DNA of 64,000 nt from Deltaproteobacteria bacterium (lineage in GTDB: Bacteria; Desulfobacterota; GWC2-55-46; UBA9637), in NCBI GenBank assembly GCA_030690165.1, contig JAUYHF010000023.1:1-64000 (forward strand), read 5' to 3'. Position 1 is the stretch's first letter. Each line of letters opens with the position of its first letter. Below, piece by piece: positions 1 to 7,407 of this stretch. The notes under the pieces were generated by a model. That model searched no databases, had not been told where the DNA came from, and saw only the letters and a list, made by a program, of their open reading frames with translations. Made by a program: the position numbers and the translations under genes.

Positions 1-132
1 AGGAGAAGGACAAGACCTATGGGTGTGTTCAGCGACAGAACGAGTATGGAAAGAATACTGTATGCTGTATTTACCTATGAAAACAAAAAGGAGGGAACTA
101 ATACCCCTTTCTTACTGACACATAATAATTGA
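1..132 (+). mobile_element. C-terminal end of an IS256-like (mutator) transposase, cut by window edge
   Basis: Frame 1 is open from the first base to a TGA at 130-132 and gives 43 residues. The segment RRRTRPMGVFSDRTSMERIL followed by an aromatic YAVF stretch resembles the tail of IS256/mutator transposases, where RRTRxxGxF and an SxERxxY motif precede the C-terminus. The rest of the gene lies left of the window, so whether it is intact cannot be judged. No clear terminal inverted repeat is visible in 133-180. The assignment rests on motif resemblance only. Confidence 0.5.
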
Positions 133-180
133 CATTACCCACAATAGAACCGCAACTGCTGTTCGTAAAATAGAACAGAT

Positions 181-1326
181 TTACTTCTCCGGCTCAAGCC
201 GCGCCAGCATGCCGTTCGATTCGTCGGTGAGTAAATAGATATAGCCGTCGGGGCCCACTCGCACGTCGCGGATACGGCCGATGGCCGTGCGCACGAGCCG
301 CTCTTCCTTCACCACCTTTTCGCCGTCGAGTTCCAGGCGCACCAGCATCTCGCCGCGCAGCGCGCCAACGAGAAGATTGCCGCGCCATGCGGTAAATTTA
401 TCGCCCTCGTAGAACGCCATGCCCGATGGCGCAATCGACGGCACCCATTTGTAGAGCGGCTGCTCCATTCCGGGCTTGTGCGTACCCTCGCCGATTTTGG
501 TGCCCAGTCCGTAGTTGACGCCGTAAGTAATCACCGGCCAGCCGTAATTGCGCCCGGCGCGCATTACATTGATCTCATCGCCGCCCTGTGGCCCGTGCTC
601 GTGCGTCCACAGCTCGCCGGTTATCGGATGCAGCGCCGCACCCTGCATGTTGCGGTTGCCGAGCGTGAATTTTTCAGGTTTGGTGCCAGTGCGTTTCACG
701 AATGGATTGTCCGTTGGCACGCGCCCATCGTCGTGCAGCCGGATCACCGAACCAGCATGATCGTCCAGTCTCTGCGCACGCTCCATTTCCCCGCGGTCAC
801 CAAGCGTGAGATAGACATAACCCTGTCGGTCGAACACGATACGTCCGCCGAAATGATGATCCGAAGAAGTCTTGGGCTCCATGCGGAACAGTACCTGCGA
901 CTGCGTAAGCCGGTGGCCGTCCAATTTAGCGCGCATAAGCTCAGTGCCATAACCGCCTGCGCCTGCGCCGCTGTACGATAGGTATATCCAGCCGTTATCT
1001 GCGTATTTCGGGTGCAGCACAACATCGAACAAGCCACCCTGTCCCACCGCGACCACGCTCGGCACGCCCTCGACGGGTCTGGGATCAAGTTTGAAATCCT
1101 TAGATATGATGCGCAGCCGCCCCTCGCGCTCAGTAACCAGCATGCGCCCGTCTGGCAAAAACGCCATCGACCAGGGATGCGAAAGCCCTTCGACCAGCGT
1201 CACCAAGTTGAAAGCATGTTTTTCCGAACTCATTGGCCTGGAATCGGCGGCCGCAGCAAACTGCGATATAACCGCAAGCCATGTGGAGACACATGCTATC
1301 CCCTTCATCATCACATGTGCTTTCAT
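181..1326 (-). CDS. PQQ-dependent aldose sugar dehydrogenase, exported (YliI/Asd-like)
   Basis: A 381-residue protein of the soluble glucose/sorbosone dehydrogenase family, a six-bladed beta-propeller that oxidises aldoses in the periplasm with PQQ. An N-terminal signal peptide (about residues 1-26, ending AAAADS) fits export. Family landmarks are HPWSMAFLPDGRMLVTE near residue 50, HHFGGRIVFDRQGYVYLTLG near 157, GNRNMQGAALHP near 222 and WTHEHGPQGGDEIN near 240. Length is normal. The start ATG has a purine-rich GGGGG about ten bases upstream. Base composition is strikingly GC-rich compared with everything around it, and it lies next to a transposase tail, so recent acquisition or an assembly join is likely. 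No PQQ synthesis genes are in the window. Confidence 0.85.
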   Translation of the reverse strand: MKAHVMMKGIACVSTWLAVISQFAAAADSRPMSSEKHAFNLVTLVEGLSHPWSMAFLPDGRMLVTEREGRLRIISKDFKLDPRPVEGVPSVVAVGQGGLFDVVLHPKYADNGWIYLSYSGAGAGGYGTELMRAKLDGHRLTQSQVLFRMEPKTSSDHHFGGRIVFDRQGYVYLTLGDRGEMERAQRLDDHAGSVIRLHDDGRVPTDNPFVKRTGTKPEKFTLGNRNMQGAALHPITGELWTHEHGPQGGDEINVMRAGRNYGWPVITYGVNYGLGTKIGEGTHKPGMEQPLYKWVPSIAPSGMAFYEGDKFTAWRGNLLVGALRGEMLVRLELDGEKVVKEERLVRTAIGRIRDVRVGPDGYIYLLTDESNGMLARLEPEK

Positions 1327-1381
1327 ATCTGTGTAACCCCCTATATTTTATGCTTTTAAAACAACATGCTATAATTATTTA

Positions 1382-1570
1382 TCAGATTTTTTCAATCCAC
1401 GCTCCCGCGTGGTGGGCTACCACGCGACTTTCACACCATCGCCACACAGTCTTGAGGAAAAGGAGATATGTAAGCTGTTCAACATAATCCCCATAGCTCA
1501 TGCCGTCGTCGCGGAGGACATTGCAGTAATTCCAGAGTTTTTGAACAATTTGTGCAGACCCGTTAGCCAT
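1382..1570 (-). pseudogene. hsdM: 5' relic of a type I restriction methyltransferase gene (hsdM), copy 1
   Basis: The 62-codon frame opens MANGSAQIVQKLWNYCNVLR and continues DDGMSYGDYVEQLTYLLFLK, which is the highly conserved N-terminus of HsdM DNA methyltransferases. After LLFLK the similarity stops and the frame runs through a CRISPR-like repeat to a stop. About 450 residues, including the SAM-binding and NPPF motifs, are missing. It follows the PIN toxin gene directly. A second shorter copy of the same start lies at 2237-2357, on the other side of the toxin pair. It is a relic, not a functional gene. Confidence 0.8.
1389..1420 (-). repeat. Single type I-C-like CRISPR repeat, orphan
   Basis: Read on the minus strand this 32-mer begins GTAGCCCACCACGCGGG and ends AGCGTGGATTGAAAA. 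It matches the general form of subtype I-C repeats (GTCGC, internal CCACGC/GCGTGG palindrome, GTGGATTGAAA end) with a few differences. No second copy, spacer series or cas gene is visible nearby. It sits exactly where hsdM relic 1 loses similarity. It could be a degenerate array remnant or a chance resemblance. Confidence 0.45.
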
Positions 1571-1574
1571 ATCT

Positions 1575-1976
1575 TTATGAGAAACGATTAAGGAATTCGG
1601 TTATCGTAAGTATCTCTATACCTTTGTATTTTTTTAGGCGAAGCAGGTGGGAGTCTCCGCTCACAATAATATCAGCCTTGCCGTCAATAGCAAGATTGAT
1701 AAAGACATTGTCTGAAGGGTCTTCAATGACAACATATTCATTGGATATAATATTGACCTGTTTCCCAAATTTCTGTATATCTGCAATAATCCCATATATC
1801 TCCGAAATCTCAAGAGAGAATTTGACGGACAGTACCCGTACGAGTTCATCCAGAGTCTGCAGGGAAAAGAGGAGGTTGTAACTGGTTTGTATCAGCTTCA
1901 ATGCCTGCCGCGGGGTTCCCTTCCACAGATAAGCTGATATAAGGACATTTGTATCAACAACAATATTACGGATCAC
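1575..1976 (-). CDS. PIN-domain toxin, putative ribonuclease of a type II TA pair
   Basis: A 133-residue PIN protein (PIN_3-type family annotated as TA toxin component). It begins MIRNIVVDTNVLISAYLWKG with the first acidic residue in VVDTNV. A central glutamate is present in QTLDELVRVL, and the C-terminal acidic pair lies in EDPSDNVFINLA and GKADIIVSGDSHLL. These give the four-acid metal site of PIN nucleases. Its start codon overlaps the stop of the upstream small gene by four bases (ATGA), the usual antitoxin-toxin coupling. The pair is bracketed by two hsdM relics. The target RNA is unknown. Confidence 0.85.
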   Translation of the reverse strand: MIRNIVVDTNVLISAYLWKGTPRQALKLIQTSYNLLFSLQTLDELVRVLSVKFSLEISEIYGIIADIQKFGKQVNIISNEYVVIEDPSDNVFINLAIDGKADIIVSGDSHLLRLKKYKGIEILTITEFLNRFS

Positions 1977-2194
1977 TTCACTCCTCTGACCTCATGAACG
2001 ATTTTTTCAATCTCTTTCATTGTCATCAGAGCAAGTTTTTTCTTTTTCACAACCGCGTCCATGGAATCAAAGATGTCCTTTTCTTCCGCAGGGAGAACAA
2101 TCACTTCCACCTTGCTGCCTGCCTTAAAGGGAAGCGCTGTCAAGTGTATGCTCTTTTTCTCGTCTACTTCCAATAGCTTCTTAACTACATTCAT
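1973..2194 (-). CDS. Putative antitoxin partner of the PIN toxin
   Basis: A 73-residue acidic/basic small protein, translated first and overlapping the PIN gene by four bases. It opens MNVVKKLLEVDEKKSIHLTA, and the segment PFKAGSKVEVIVLPAEE has the look of the swapped-hairpin AbrB-type antitoxins or the small DUF-type partners of PIN_3 toxins. The C-terminal half is helical and lysine-rich, as expected for a toxin-binding tail. A purine-rich AAGGAGGC stretch lies upstream of the ATG. Function is inferred from size and coupling; the exact family is uncertain. Confidence 0.65.
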   Translation of the reverse strand: MNVVKKLLEVDEKKSIHLTALPFKAGSKVEVIVLPAEEKDIFDSMDAVVKKKKLALMTMKEIEKIVHEVRGVK

Positions 2195-2236
2195 ATCAAG
2201 CCTCCTTCATGCTTTATTTTACTACATCTGCTCATA

Positions 2237-2357
2237 ATAACAATGCTATTCAATATAATCGCCATCGCGGAGGACATTGCAGTAATTCCAGCCTGCCTGT
2301 GCGTGTCCGCACGCAGACAGGAGTTTTTGAACGATTTGTGCAGGGGCTCATATTTTT
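2237..2357 (-). pseudogene. hsdM: 5' relic of hsdM, copy 2, split by a palindrome
   Basis: On the minus strand the bases that encode AQIVQKL and then WNYCNVLRD in copy 1 recur here almost unchanged (for example GCGGAGGACATTGCAGTAAT on the plus strand is identical). The copy is interrupted after the KL codons by a 30-base hairpin sequence at 2291-2320 and lacks about 15 bases after CTCCGCGA. It then runs out at a TGA. It is not translatable as HsdM. Its value is as evidence that hsdM 5' sequence exists on both sides of the PIN toxin pair. Confidence 0.75.
2291..2320. repeat. 30-base imperfect palindrome inserted in hsdM relic 2
   Basis: The insert starts GCCTGCCTGTGCGTG, has a TCCG loop and returns CACGCAGACAG. 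Comparison with relic 1, which reads straight from ATTCCA into GAGTTTTT, shows the insertion point exactly. The arms pair with one mismatch and a two-base bulge. It is a small REP-like element. Confidence 0.7.
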
Positions 2358-2474
2358 AACCTTTCTGTGAAGTATCGTATCGTTTAGATTTTTTCATATT
2401 GCATTCATTTTAATTTCAGAGTTTTGAAGGATTGACAGACTCATAATAATTCTTTGAAAAATCAGAATGAATTA

Positions 2475-5411
2475 TTATGCTCTGCTAAATGCATATTTCT
2501 TTTCGCGCATATGAAAAGCAGCTTCTCCTCCTTCTAATATTTCGCAAACTTTCTCCCTTGTACCCAAATCTTTCCCTGTTGGGTCCTTCCTCGTATCTTC
2601 AATCGCTCCCAATGAATATGTTATCTTTGTTTCTCCAGAGGGAGGCGTCTTTTCAAATGAAGCAACTATTACTTGTTCTGAATCAGTGTTCACTACAAGG
2701 TTTGGATTGTGTGTTATAAGAATAATCTGTCTTCTGGTCTTAGCCTTCTGAAAATATCCAGTTAAAACTTTGTAGACAGATTGGTTGTCAAGATTCTCTT
2801 CTGGTTGATCTATCAACAGCGGTCGTCTGTCATTCTTGTCCATCTCTAAATACAGGATCAATAATACGATTCCTTTTACTCCAGGCGATAAGTTTTCTAA
2901 CTCTATCCCATCGTACTTAATTCCGTAATTAAGACTTATATGATCTGTGCTATACAGCCAGTCATCAAATTGGGCCTCAGATATTTCAGATAATAATTGA
3001 GATTGTAAAGTATATTCTCCATTTTTATCATCTAATGTTTCTCTTAACTCCAGAAGAGCTTTTTCAATATTCTCCTTATCTCTTGTTATCCAATATTGCT
3101 CTATTATTTCTTTTGCCTTAGTCGCCAGATCACCAGATGCTCTATACGGACCTTTTGTTCTATGGTCAAGTAGCGATTCCCCCTTATTAGCCCAATCAGT
3201 TGTACGAGCTTCCCATTTAATATAAAACTCTAAGCTTCTCTCTTCTTTATTACCAGCTTCCAAAGTATGACTTAGCGATCTATAGAGGTCTTCAAGTGTT
3301 TTCTGCTCCTCTTTAAGATTGTCGAAATAGCTTAAATACTTTCCCCATCGGTCTACAGATTTATTTTTTAGCTGTTCTGATTTACTTGATTTGATATCTT
3401 CTATTGTTTTATTTAGTTTATCAATCTCTGTATCAATAGCTTGAATCCTCTTCTGAATTTCAATGCTTTTTTGCTTCTTTGCCTGATCAACTGTTGATTT
3501 GGCTTCTAATTCAGCAATACGCTTGTCTATAGATTTATGAGTTGTTTTTTCCGGGTATGCATCTGTATCAAGCCCTGAGATTTCTTTAATTTCTCGTTCC
3601 AGTTGGTCATTTCTTTGATTCAATGGGGTTATTACGTCACCTTTAAATAAAGGTTCAAAATTACCAATTGTATCGCCTTCTATTCCTATATGTGCCAAAT
3701 CACTCTTTAATTGCTCGTAAAATTCATTTATATCTTCCTTGAAACTTTCTACCCTGTCTCTAATTTTCACAATCAGCTCAACGAGTTGCTTACTTTCACT
3801 TATCTTCTCAACAATTATTTTCCTTAAATCTCTCAGCTTTATTAATTCTTCTTCTATTTTCTGCTCTTCCTCGTTATCAAATGAAGGTATCTGCTTCTTA
3901 AGACCCTCTTTTTCATTCTTCAATTCATCAATTCTTTTCTCTTTTGAAGGCAATGACCTCTGTTCTTGATTCAGATGTAGTATTTCCTCATTAAGTTTGG
4001 TGATCGCAGCTCTAAGCCTTATCCTCTGTTCTCCAATTCGTTCTGTTTTCGTAGCTCTCAGATCTGCGAAGCTGGTTTCGCCAAGTTTATCTGTATCATC
4101 TAAATATTCAAATATTACATTCTCAATTTCATTTACAAGCTCCAGACCCACACGATCTTCTGAACATAATTGTTCAACAAATTGTTGTGAAAGGTATCGG
4201 ACTTTATTTTCTTTACCCGGCAAAAGAGGCTTTCCTATTTTTTTATTATCTGGTGAACCACCCAACCACTCCACAGTAACCTCAGTTCCTATGAGTTCCT
4301 TATGCGCTTTGTAAAGAAAAGATGCCTTATTCTCCTTCCACGATCCAGTTGCAAAGGCTGTTAAGTCAAGCAATGCTGTTTTGCCTGATCCTTTACCACC
4401 GATTACACTCACTAATGCGGGATTAATTGGGAATTTAATATCTGCAAACCATCCATTAGAATTTTTAAAATGGAGAGACTTTATAATACGATTTTCATCA
4501 CGCGTATCAGGAATTGTTTTGCCAATATGAACTCTTGCTTCAGGTTCATAAAGTATCTGGCGAAGACCTTCAAAAGTAGGATCAGCTTTTATCCAGCAAT
4601 AACGATCTAAATCTGGTTTAAAAAGCTTATCCTCTTTATGAGCGTCAGAACCATGCACACATGGCTTTCTACCATTAATTTTTCTTTCTAATTCTTCTTC
4701 TGTGTCTACTCCTTGTCCTAGAAAATATATGCGATCATTCGGATTACTTGATAACACTATGTGACTAAAACGGTAAATTTCAAGTCTTACAGCTTTATAA
4801 CCATCATCGTGTGACAAACCAGATGCTCCATCATTACTACTATTAGAAACTGCTATTATTGAATTCTTCTTGAGCCACGCCTCATTCTTAAACCAGTCCT
4901 TGAAACTATCGAAACTCGGCTTAAATTGACAAATTCCTTCTCTGTAGGCTACTTCATCTGTAATTAGTAAATCTTGTTTGTAAATTTTTCCAAGATTTGT
5001 TAGGCCGATTTGGTTGCAAGGGTATTTTTGCTCATTAAATGTGAAAGTAAAGCGGCTAAGTGCATCTTCAATATTATCAATATGATTGGAATCGGAAACA
5101 TCAACCAATATATGAATATTTATAGCAGCGCCTTCCTTAGTAAAAGGTGATATCCTGAACTCAATATTAGGCAAAATCAAATGAAAATTTTGAAGACGGT
5201 TGTTAACATTTTTCTCTTTGTAAATATTTTTATAGCCATCTATTGAGGCATAATCAGTAATTCCTATTGCACATATACTTGCATCAGCTAACTCAAGAGC
5301 TTTGATGTATGTCTCCCATCCTTCAAACTTATTATGTAGAACAGATTCTGGTGTATGAATGTGTAAATCCCATCGTCTCCACTCTGATCCTTTCGGGTAT
5401 TTACTTGGCAT
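2475..5411 (-). CDS. TrlF-like protein: PHP domain plus SMC/AAA-type ATPase, likely defence
   Basis: A protein of about 978 residues in the architecture NCBI calls the TrlF family. The N-terminal PHP phosphoesterase domain shows RRWDLHIHTPES (HxH), GITDYASID and a late HGSDAHKED motif. An ABC/SMC-like ATPase follows, with Walker A GGKGSGKTALLD near residue 340, a long charged coiled coil (about 440-720), Walker B LLIDQPEENLDN near 850 and a switch histidine in ILITHNPN. The ATG at 5411 is chosen because GGGAGGGG lies six bases upstream; an in-frame ATG at 5456 lacks this. Base composition is AT-rich compared with the core genes. PHP-ATPase proteins of this kind usually lie in defence islands and are thought to cleave nucleic acid; the actual substrate is unknown here. 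Confidence 0.85.
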   Translation of the reverse strand: MPSKYPKGSEWRRWDLHIHTPESVLHNKFEGWETYIKALELADASICAIGITDYASIDGYKNIYKEKNVNNRLQNFHLILPNIEFRISPFTKEGAAINIHILVDVSDSNHIDNIEDALSRFTFTFNEQKYPCNQIGLTNLGKIYKQDLLITDEVAYREGICQFKPSFDSFKDWFKNEAWLKKNSIIAVSNSSNDGASGLSHDDGYKAVRLEIYRFSHIVLSSNPNDRIYFLGQGVDTEEELERKINGRKPCVHGSDAHKEDKLFKPDLDRYCWIKADPTFEGLRQILYEPEARVHIGKTIPDTRDENRIIKSLHFKNSNGWFADIKFPINPALVSVIGGKGSGKTALLDLTAFATGSWKENKASFLYKAHKELIGTEVTVEWLGGSPDNKKIGKPLLPGKENKVRYLSQQFVEQLCSEDRVGLELVNEIENVIFEYLDDTDKLGETSFADLRATKTERIGEQRIRLRAAITKLNEEILHLNQEQRSLPSKEKRIDELKNEKEGLKKQIPSFDNEEEQKIEEELIKLRDLRKIIVEKISESKQLVELIVKIRDRVESFKEDINEFYEQLKSDLAHIGIEGDTIGNFEPLFKGDVITPLNQRNDQLEREIKEISGLDTDAYPEKTTHKSIDKRIAELEAKSTVDQAKKQKSIEIQKRIQAIDTEIDKLNKTIEDIKSSKSEQLKNKSVDRWGKYLSYFDNLKEEQKTLEDLYRSLSHTLEAGNKEERSLEFYIKWEARTTDWANKGESLLDHRTKGPYRASGDLATKAKEIIEQYWITRDKENIEKALLELRETLDDKNGEYTLQSQLLSEISEAQFDDWLYSTDHISLNYGIKYDGIELENLSPGVKGIVLLILYLEMDKNDRRPLLIDQPEENLDNQSVYKVLTGYFQKAKTRRQIILITHNPNLVVNTDSEQVIVASFEKTPPSGETKITYSLGAIEDTRKDPTGKDLGTREKVCEILEGGEAAFHMREKKYAFSRA

Positions 5412-5598
5412 AATGAACCCCTCCCTTAGAGTTGCTTTTATTGGCCTGATGAACAAGGCTTCCCGAAAACGCCCTTTTCAAAATCGCCTGCCGCAGGCGT
5501 TCAGCACGTTTAAGATTAATGTTCATTGTTCCTTCTATTTCCTCTGTGTTCACCGGGGACAGTCCCATCGTGTTCTCTACTCATTGCGTCCGTCCTTA
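5412..5598. other. Intergenic stretch with two short palindromes
   Basis: A perfect CGCCTGC-C-GCAGGCG hairpin lies at 5485-5499 and a GGGAC-A-GTCCC palindrome near 5555-5565. These look like small dispersed REP-like sequences. No gene or clear terminator is visible. They separate the RelE-type toxin gene from the TrlF-like gene. Confidence 0.5.
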
Positions 5599-5880
5599 TT
5601 ATTTTTTTCTATACACTTCATCGTGACTCCCTATATCAAAAAGGATAATTTCTTTTTCTTTAACGATAATTGTCAGCGTAACACGGTAGCTATGGGTTAG
5701 ACTCACTGCCTGTACGCCCTCAAGTTTTCCACCGAGGTAATGGAATTCAAGATGCGGCTGAAATGGATCACGCCGCAAATCTTCAACGAGTTCCTCAAAA
5801 GCCCGTTTCAAATCAGGGTGCTTTTTAAAAAACTTCTTTGCACAGCGCAAAAAATAGTTGGTGGTTGTTAAGCTGAACAC
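5599..5880 (-). CDS. RelE/ParE-superfamily toxin (mRNA interferase type)
   Basis: A 93-residue RelE-fold toxin. The helix pair CAKKFFKKHPDLKRAFEELV is followed by DLRRDPFQPHLEFHYLGGKL and then VSLTHSYRVTLTIIV and IILFDIGSHDEVYRKK. The last segment is the classic RelE/YafQ C-terminus (IGxHDEVY). It overlaps the upstream antitoxin by one base, which fits translational coupling. It probably cleaves mRNA on ribosomes; ParE-like gyrase poisoning cannot be excluded from sequence. Confidence 0.85.
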   Translation of the reverse strand: MFSLTTTNYFLRCAKKFFKKHPDLKRAFEELVEDLRRDPFQPHLEFHYLGGKLEGVQAVSLTHSYRVTLTIIVKEKEIILFDIGSHDEVYRKK

Positions 5881-6146
5881 TATTTTTCCAGTTCAAGCGC
5901 CTTTATCAACTCTTTGGCATTTTTAAATTTAGTTACCCTTCCTGCCTTTAAATCTTCAAGCGATGCCCGGATGCGGGCATTATACGCCTCATCCTCAGCC
6001 TCGACCAGTTCCTGATACCGTTCTTCTGAGAGGACAACATACTGAGGCTGATTGTTTTTGATAATGTGGACAGGCCCCTCTTTCAAAACTTCATCTACGG
6101 CCGAAATCCCCTTTCTCTTAATTTCCTGTGCAGCCAAGGTATTCAT
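5880..6146 (-). CDS. Phd/YefM-like antitoxin
   Basis: An 88-residue antitoxin, MNTLAAQEIKRKGISAVDEV at the start and HIIKNNQPQYVVLSEERYQEL in the middle. That central strand-helix motif (xxGxPxxVxLSxxxYxxL) is the Phd/YefM DNA-binding fold. The C-terminal third is charged and would wrap the toxin. It precedes and overlaps the RelE-type gene. By analogy the complex probably represses its own promoter in the 92-base gap to 6239. Confidence 0.85.
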   Translation of the reverse strand: MNTLAAQEIKRKGISAVDEVLKEGPVHIIKNNQPQYVVLSEERYQELVEAEDEAYNARIRASLEDLKAGRVTKFKNAKELIKALELEK

Positions 6147-6238
6147 TTTGATACTCCTTTAAGTATCTATTTTAGCGCTTAATTTATCTCAAAATTCCTT
6201 TTTAGTCAATCTAAAATCTTTAAATCGCAAATCTAAAT

Positions 6239-6694
6239 TCATAGTAACCCCGCCACCCCCACATTCTGCCATGTGCCGCTTACGACCTTCCAGTCTTTGT
6301 TTTCCTTTTTGAATATCAATTCAAATCTGTAGCCTGCAGCAGATTCAGGGATTATATCTTTAATGCTTTTTACTTCCTTGCCCCTGACAAGAATCACATT
6401 GGCCTTTACAAGGGCTGTGCCGCCCTTTACCTCTGCGTCTACGCTTCTCACAAAGATAGAAACAGTCTCTGCCCTAATGAAATGGTAAAGGAGTAGCCTC
6501 CTGACACTATCATAATCATTCCCTTCTTGATCTCTGTATGATTTGGAGATATGTTTTCTTACTCCGTCTATATCCTTTTTCTGGCCTGCCTCTGCAATAT
6601 CTTTTACTATGCCTTTTAATATATCTTCATCTGGCACACCCTTTGCACAGCCTGAGAAAATAAGAAGGCTAAGAAGAATAATCGCTGATCTCAT
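6239..6694 (-). CDS. Small lipoprotein of unknown function
   Basis: From the ATG at 6694 the protein has 151 residues and a lipoprotein signal (MRSAIILLSLLIFSGCAKG) with the lipid-accepting cysteine at residue 16. The body has a DEDILKGIVKDIAEAGQKKD helix and a C-terminal KVVSGTWQNV strand, recalling the NTF2/SnoaL-like lipoproteins. An upstream in-frame ATG at 6733 would put 13 residues before the signal and has poor spacing to its ribosome site, so it is less likely. It follows the small membrane protein gene closely. Confidence 0.65.
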   Translation of the reverse strand: MRSAIILLSLLIFSGCAKGVPDEDILKGIVKDIAEAGQKKDIDGVRKHISKSYRDQEGNDYDSVRRLLLYHFIRAETVSIFVRSVDAEVKGGTALVKANVILVRGKEVKSIKDIIPESAAGYRFELIFKKENKDWKVVSGTWQNVGVAGLL

Positions 6695-6713
6695 AACCAC
6701 CTGCTCTAATTTT

Positions 6714-6968
6714 TTATTTCCATTCCTTTCCAATCCTTGCGCCTATGAGTTGGCCTGCAAGAAGGGCAATAACGCTTACAGGGATAATGGCATAGCTGAA
6801 ACCAAAGAGCCTTCGCAGTATAATGTTTGCAAGTATGGGTATGTATATGCACCTCGCCCATGGCCTTGAAAATCTTGTAAATCTTTTTCGGTAGAAACCA
6901 ATCGGAATATTACCAAGCAGTATCAGCGACAGAAATGCAATAATGGAAAAACCTCCTGCCTCTACCAT
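6714..6968 (-). CDS. Small two-helix membrane protein
   Basis: 84 residues with hydrophobic segments at about 8-24 and 55-75, and a basic stretch (FYRKRFTRFSRPWARC) between them. I do not recognise a named family. It lies between the cytochrome c gene and the lipoprotein gene in the same direction, and the downstream gene starts within about 20 bases, so the two are probably co-transcribed. Function is unknown. Confidence 0.55.
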   Translation of the reverse strand: MVEAGGFSIIAFLSLILLGNIPIGFYRKRFTRFSRPWARCIYIPILANIILRRLFGFSYAIIPVSVIALLAGQLIGARIGKEWK

Positions 6969-6999
6969 CCCGCCTCCTCTCTGATATTTTGAATCTTAT

Positions 7000-7374
7000 T
7001 TAGAATATTCCCGCCTGCTTCTGGAGCCAACGGATATACTGAATAATCTGCTCTAACTTATCCCGGCTTATATTGGGAAGAGGCGGCATATTTCCAAATG
7101 TCCAATGGTGCGCTATTACGCCATTCTGAACCGCACGATAGAATGCCTCATCTGCATGATGATTTGGTTCATAAATTTTGTGCACCAACGGCGGCCCATT
7201 ATTAGCGCCTATTCCAGCCTGACCGTGGCATAAAGCACAGTTTTTGTTGAACAAGGTTTCCCCGCCTGTCAACTCCTTGGGAAGCTTTGCCTGCGCCAAA
7301 ACAAGCGCAAGATGAAGAGTTATGCTCAACAAAAATCCGCATATTGCCGCAAAAAAGATATTTTTTATCGCCAT
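7000..7374 (-). CDS. Periplasmic c-type cytochrome, mono-haem
   Basis: 124 residues. An N-terminal uncleaved or cleaved signal segment (residues 5-28) leads to a class I cytochrome fold with haem motif CALCH near residue 46 and a distal methionine in GNMPPLP near 99. The C-terminal helix IIQYIRWLQKQAG is typical of cytochrome c551/c553-like electron carriers. It probably shuttles electrons in the periplasm. It is the first gene after pfp on the same strand, with a short gap. Confidence 0.85.
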   Translation of the reverse strand: MAIKNIFFAAICGFLLSITLHLALVLAQAKLPKELTGGETLFNKNCALCHGQAGIGANNGPPLVHKIYEPNHHADEAFYRAVQNGVIAHHWTFGNMPPLPNISRDKLEQIIQYIRWLQKQAGIF

Positions 7375-7407
7375 AAATTTATTCCTCCTTATAATGTAAT
7401 CATAATC

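Noticed and set aside
1389-1430. A CRISPR array at the hsdM relic
   Set aside because: Only one repeat-like unit is present; no regular spacing and no cas genes. Kept only as an orphan repeat.
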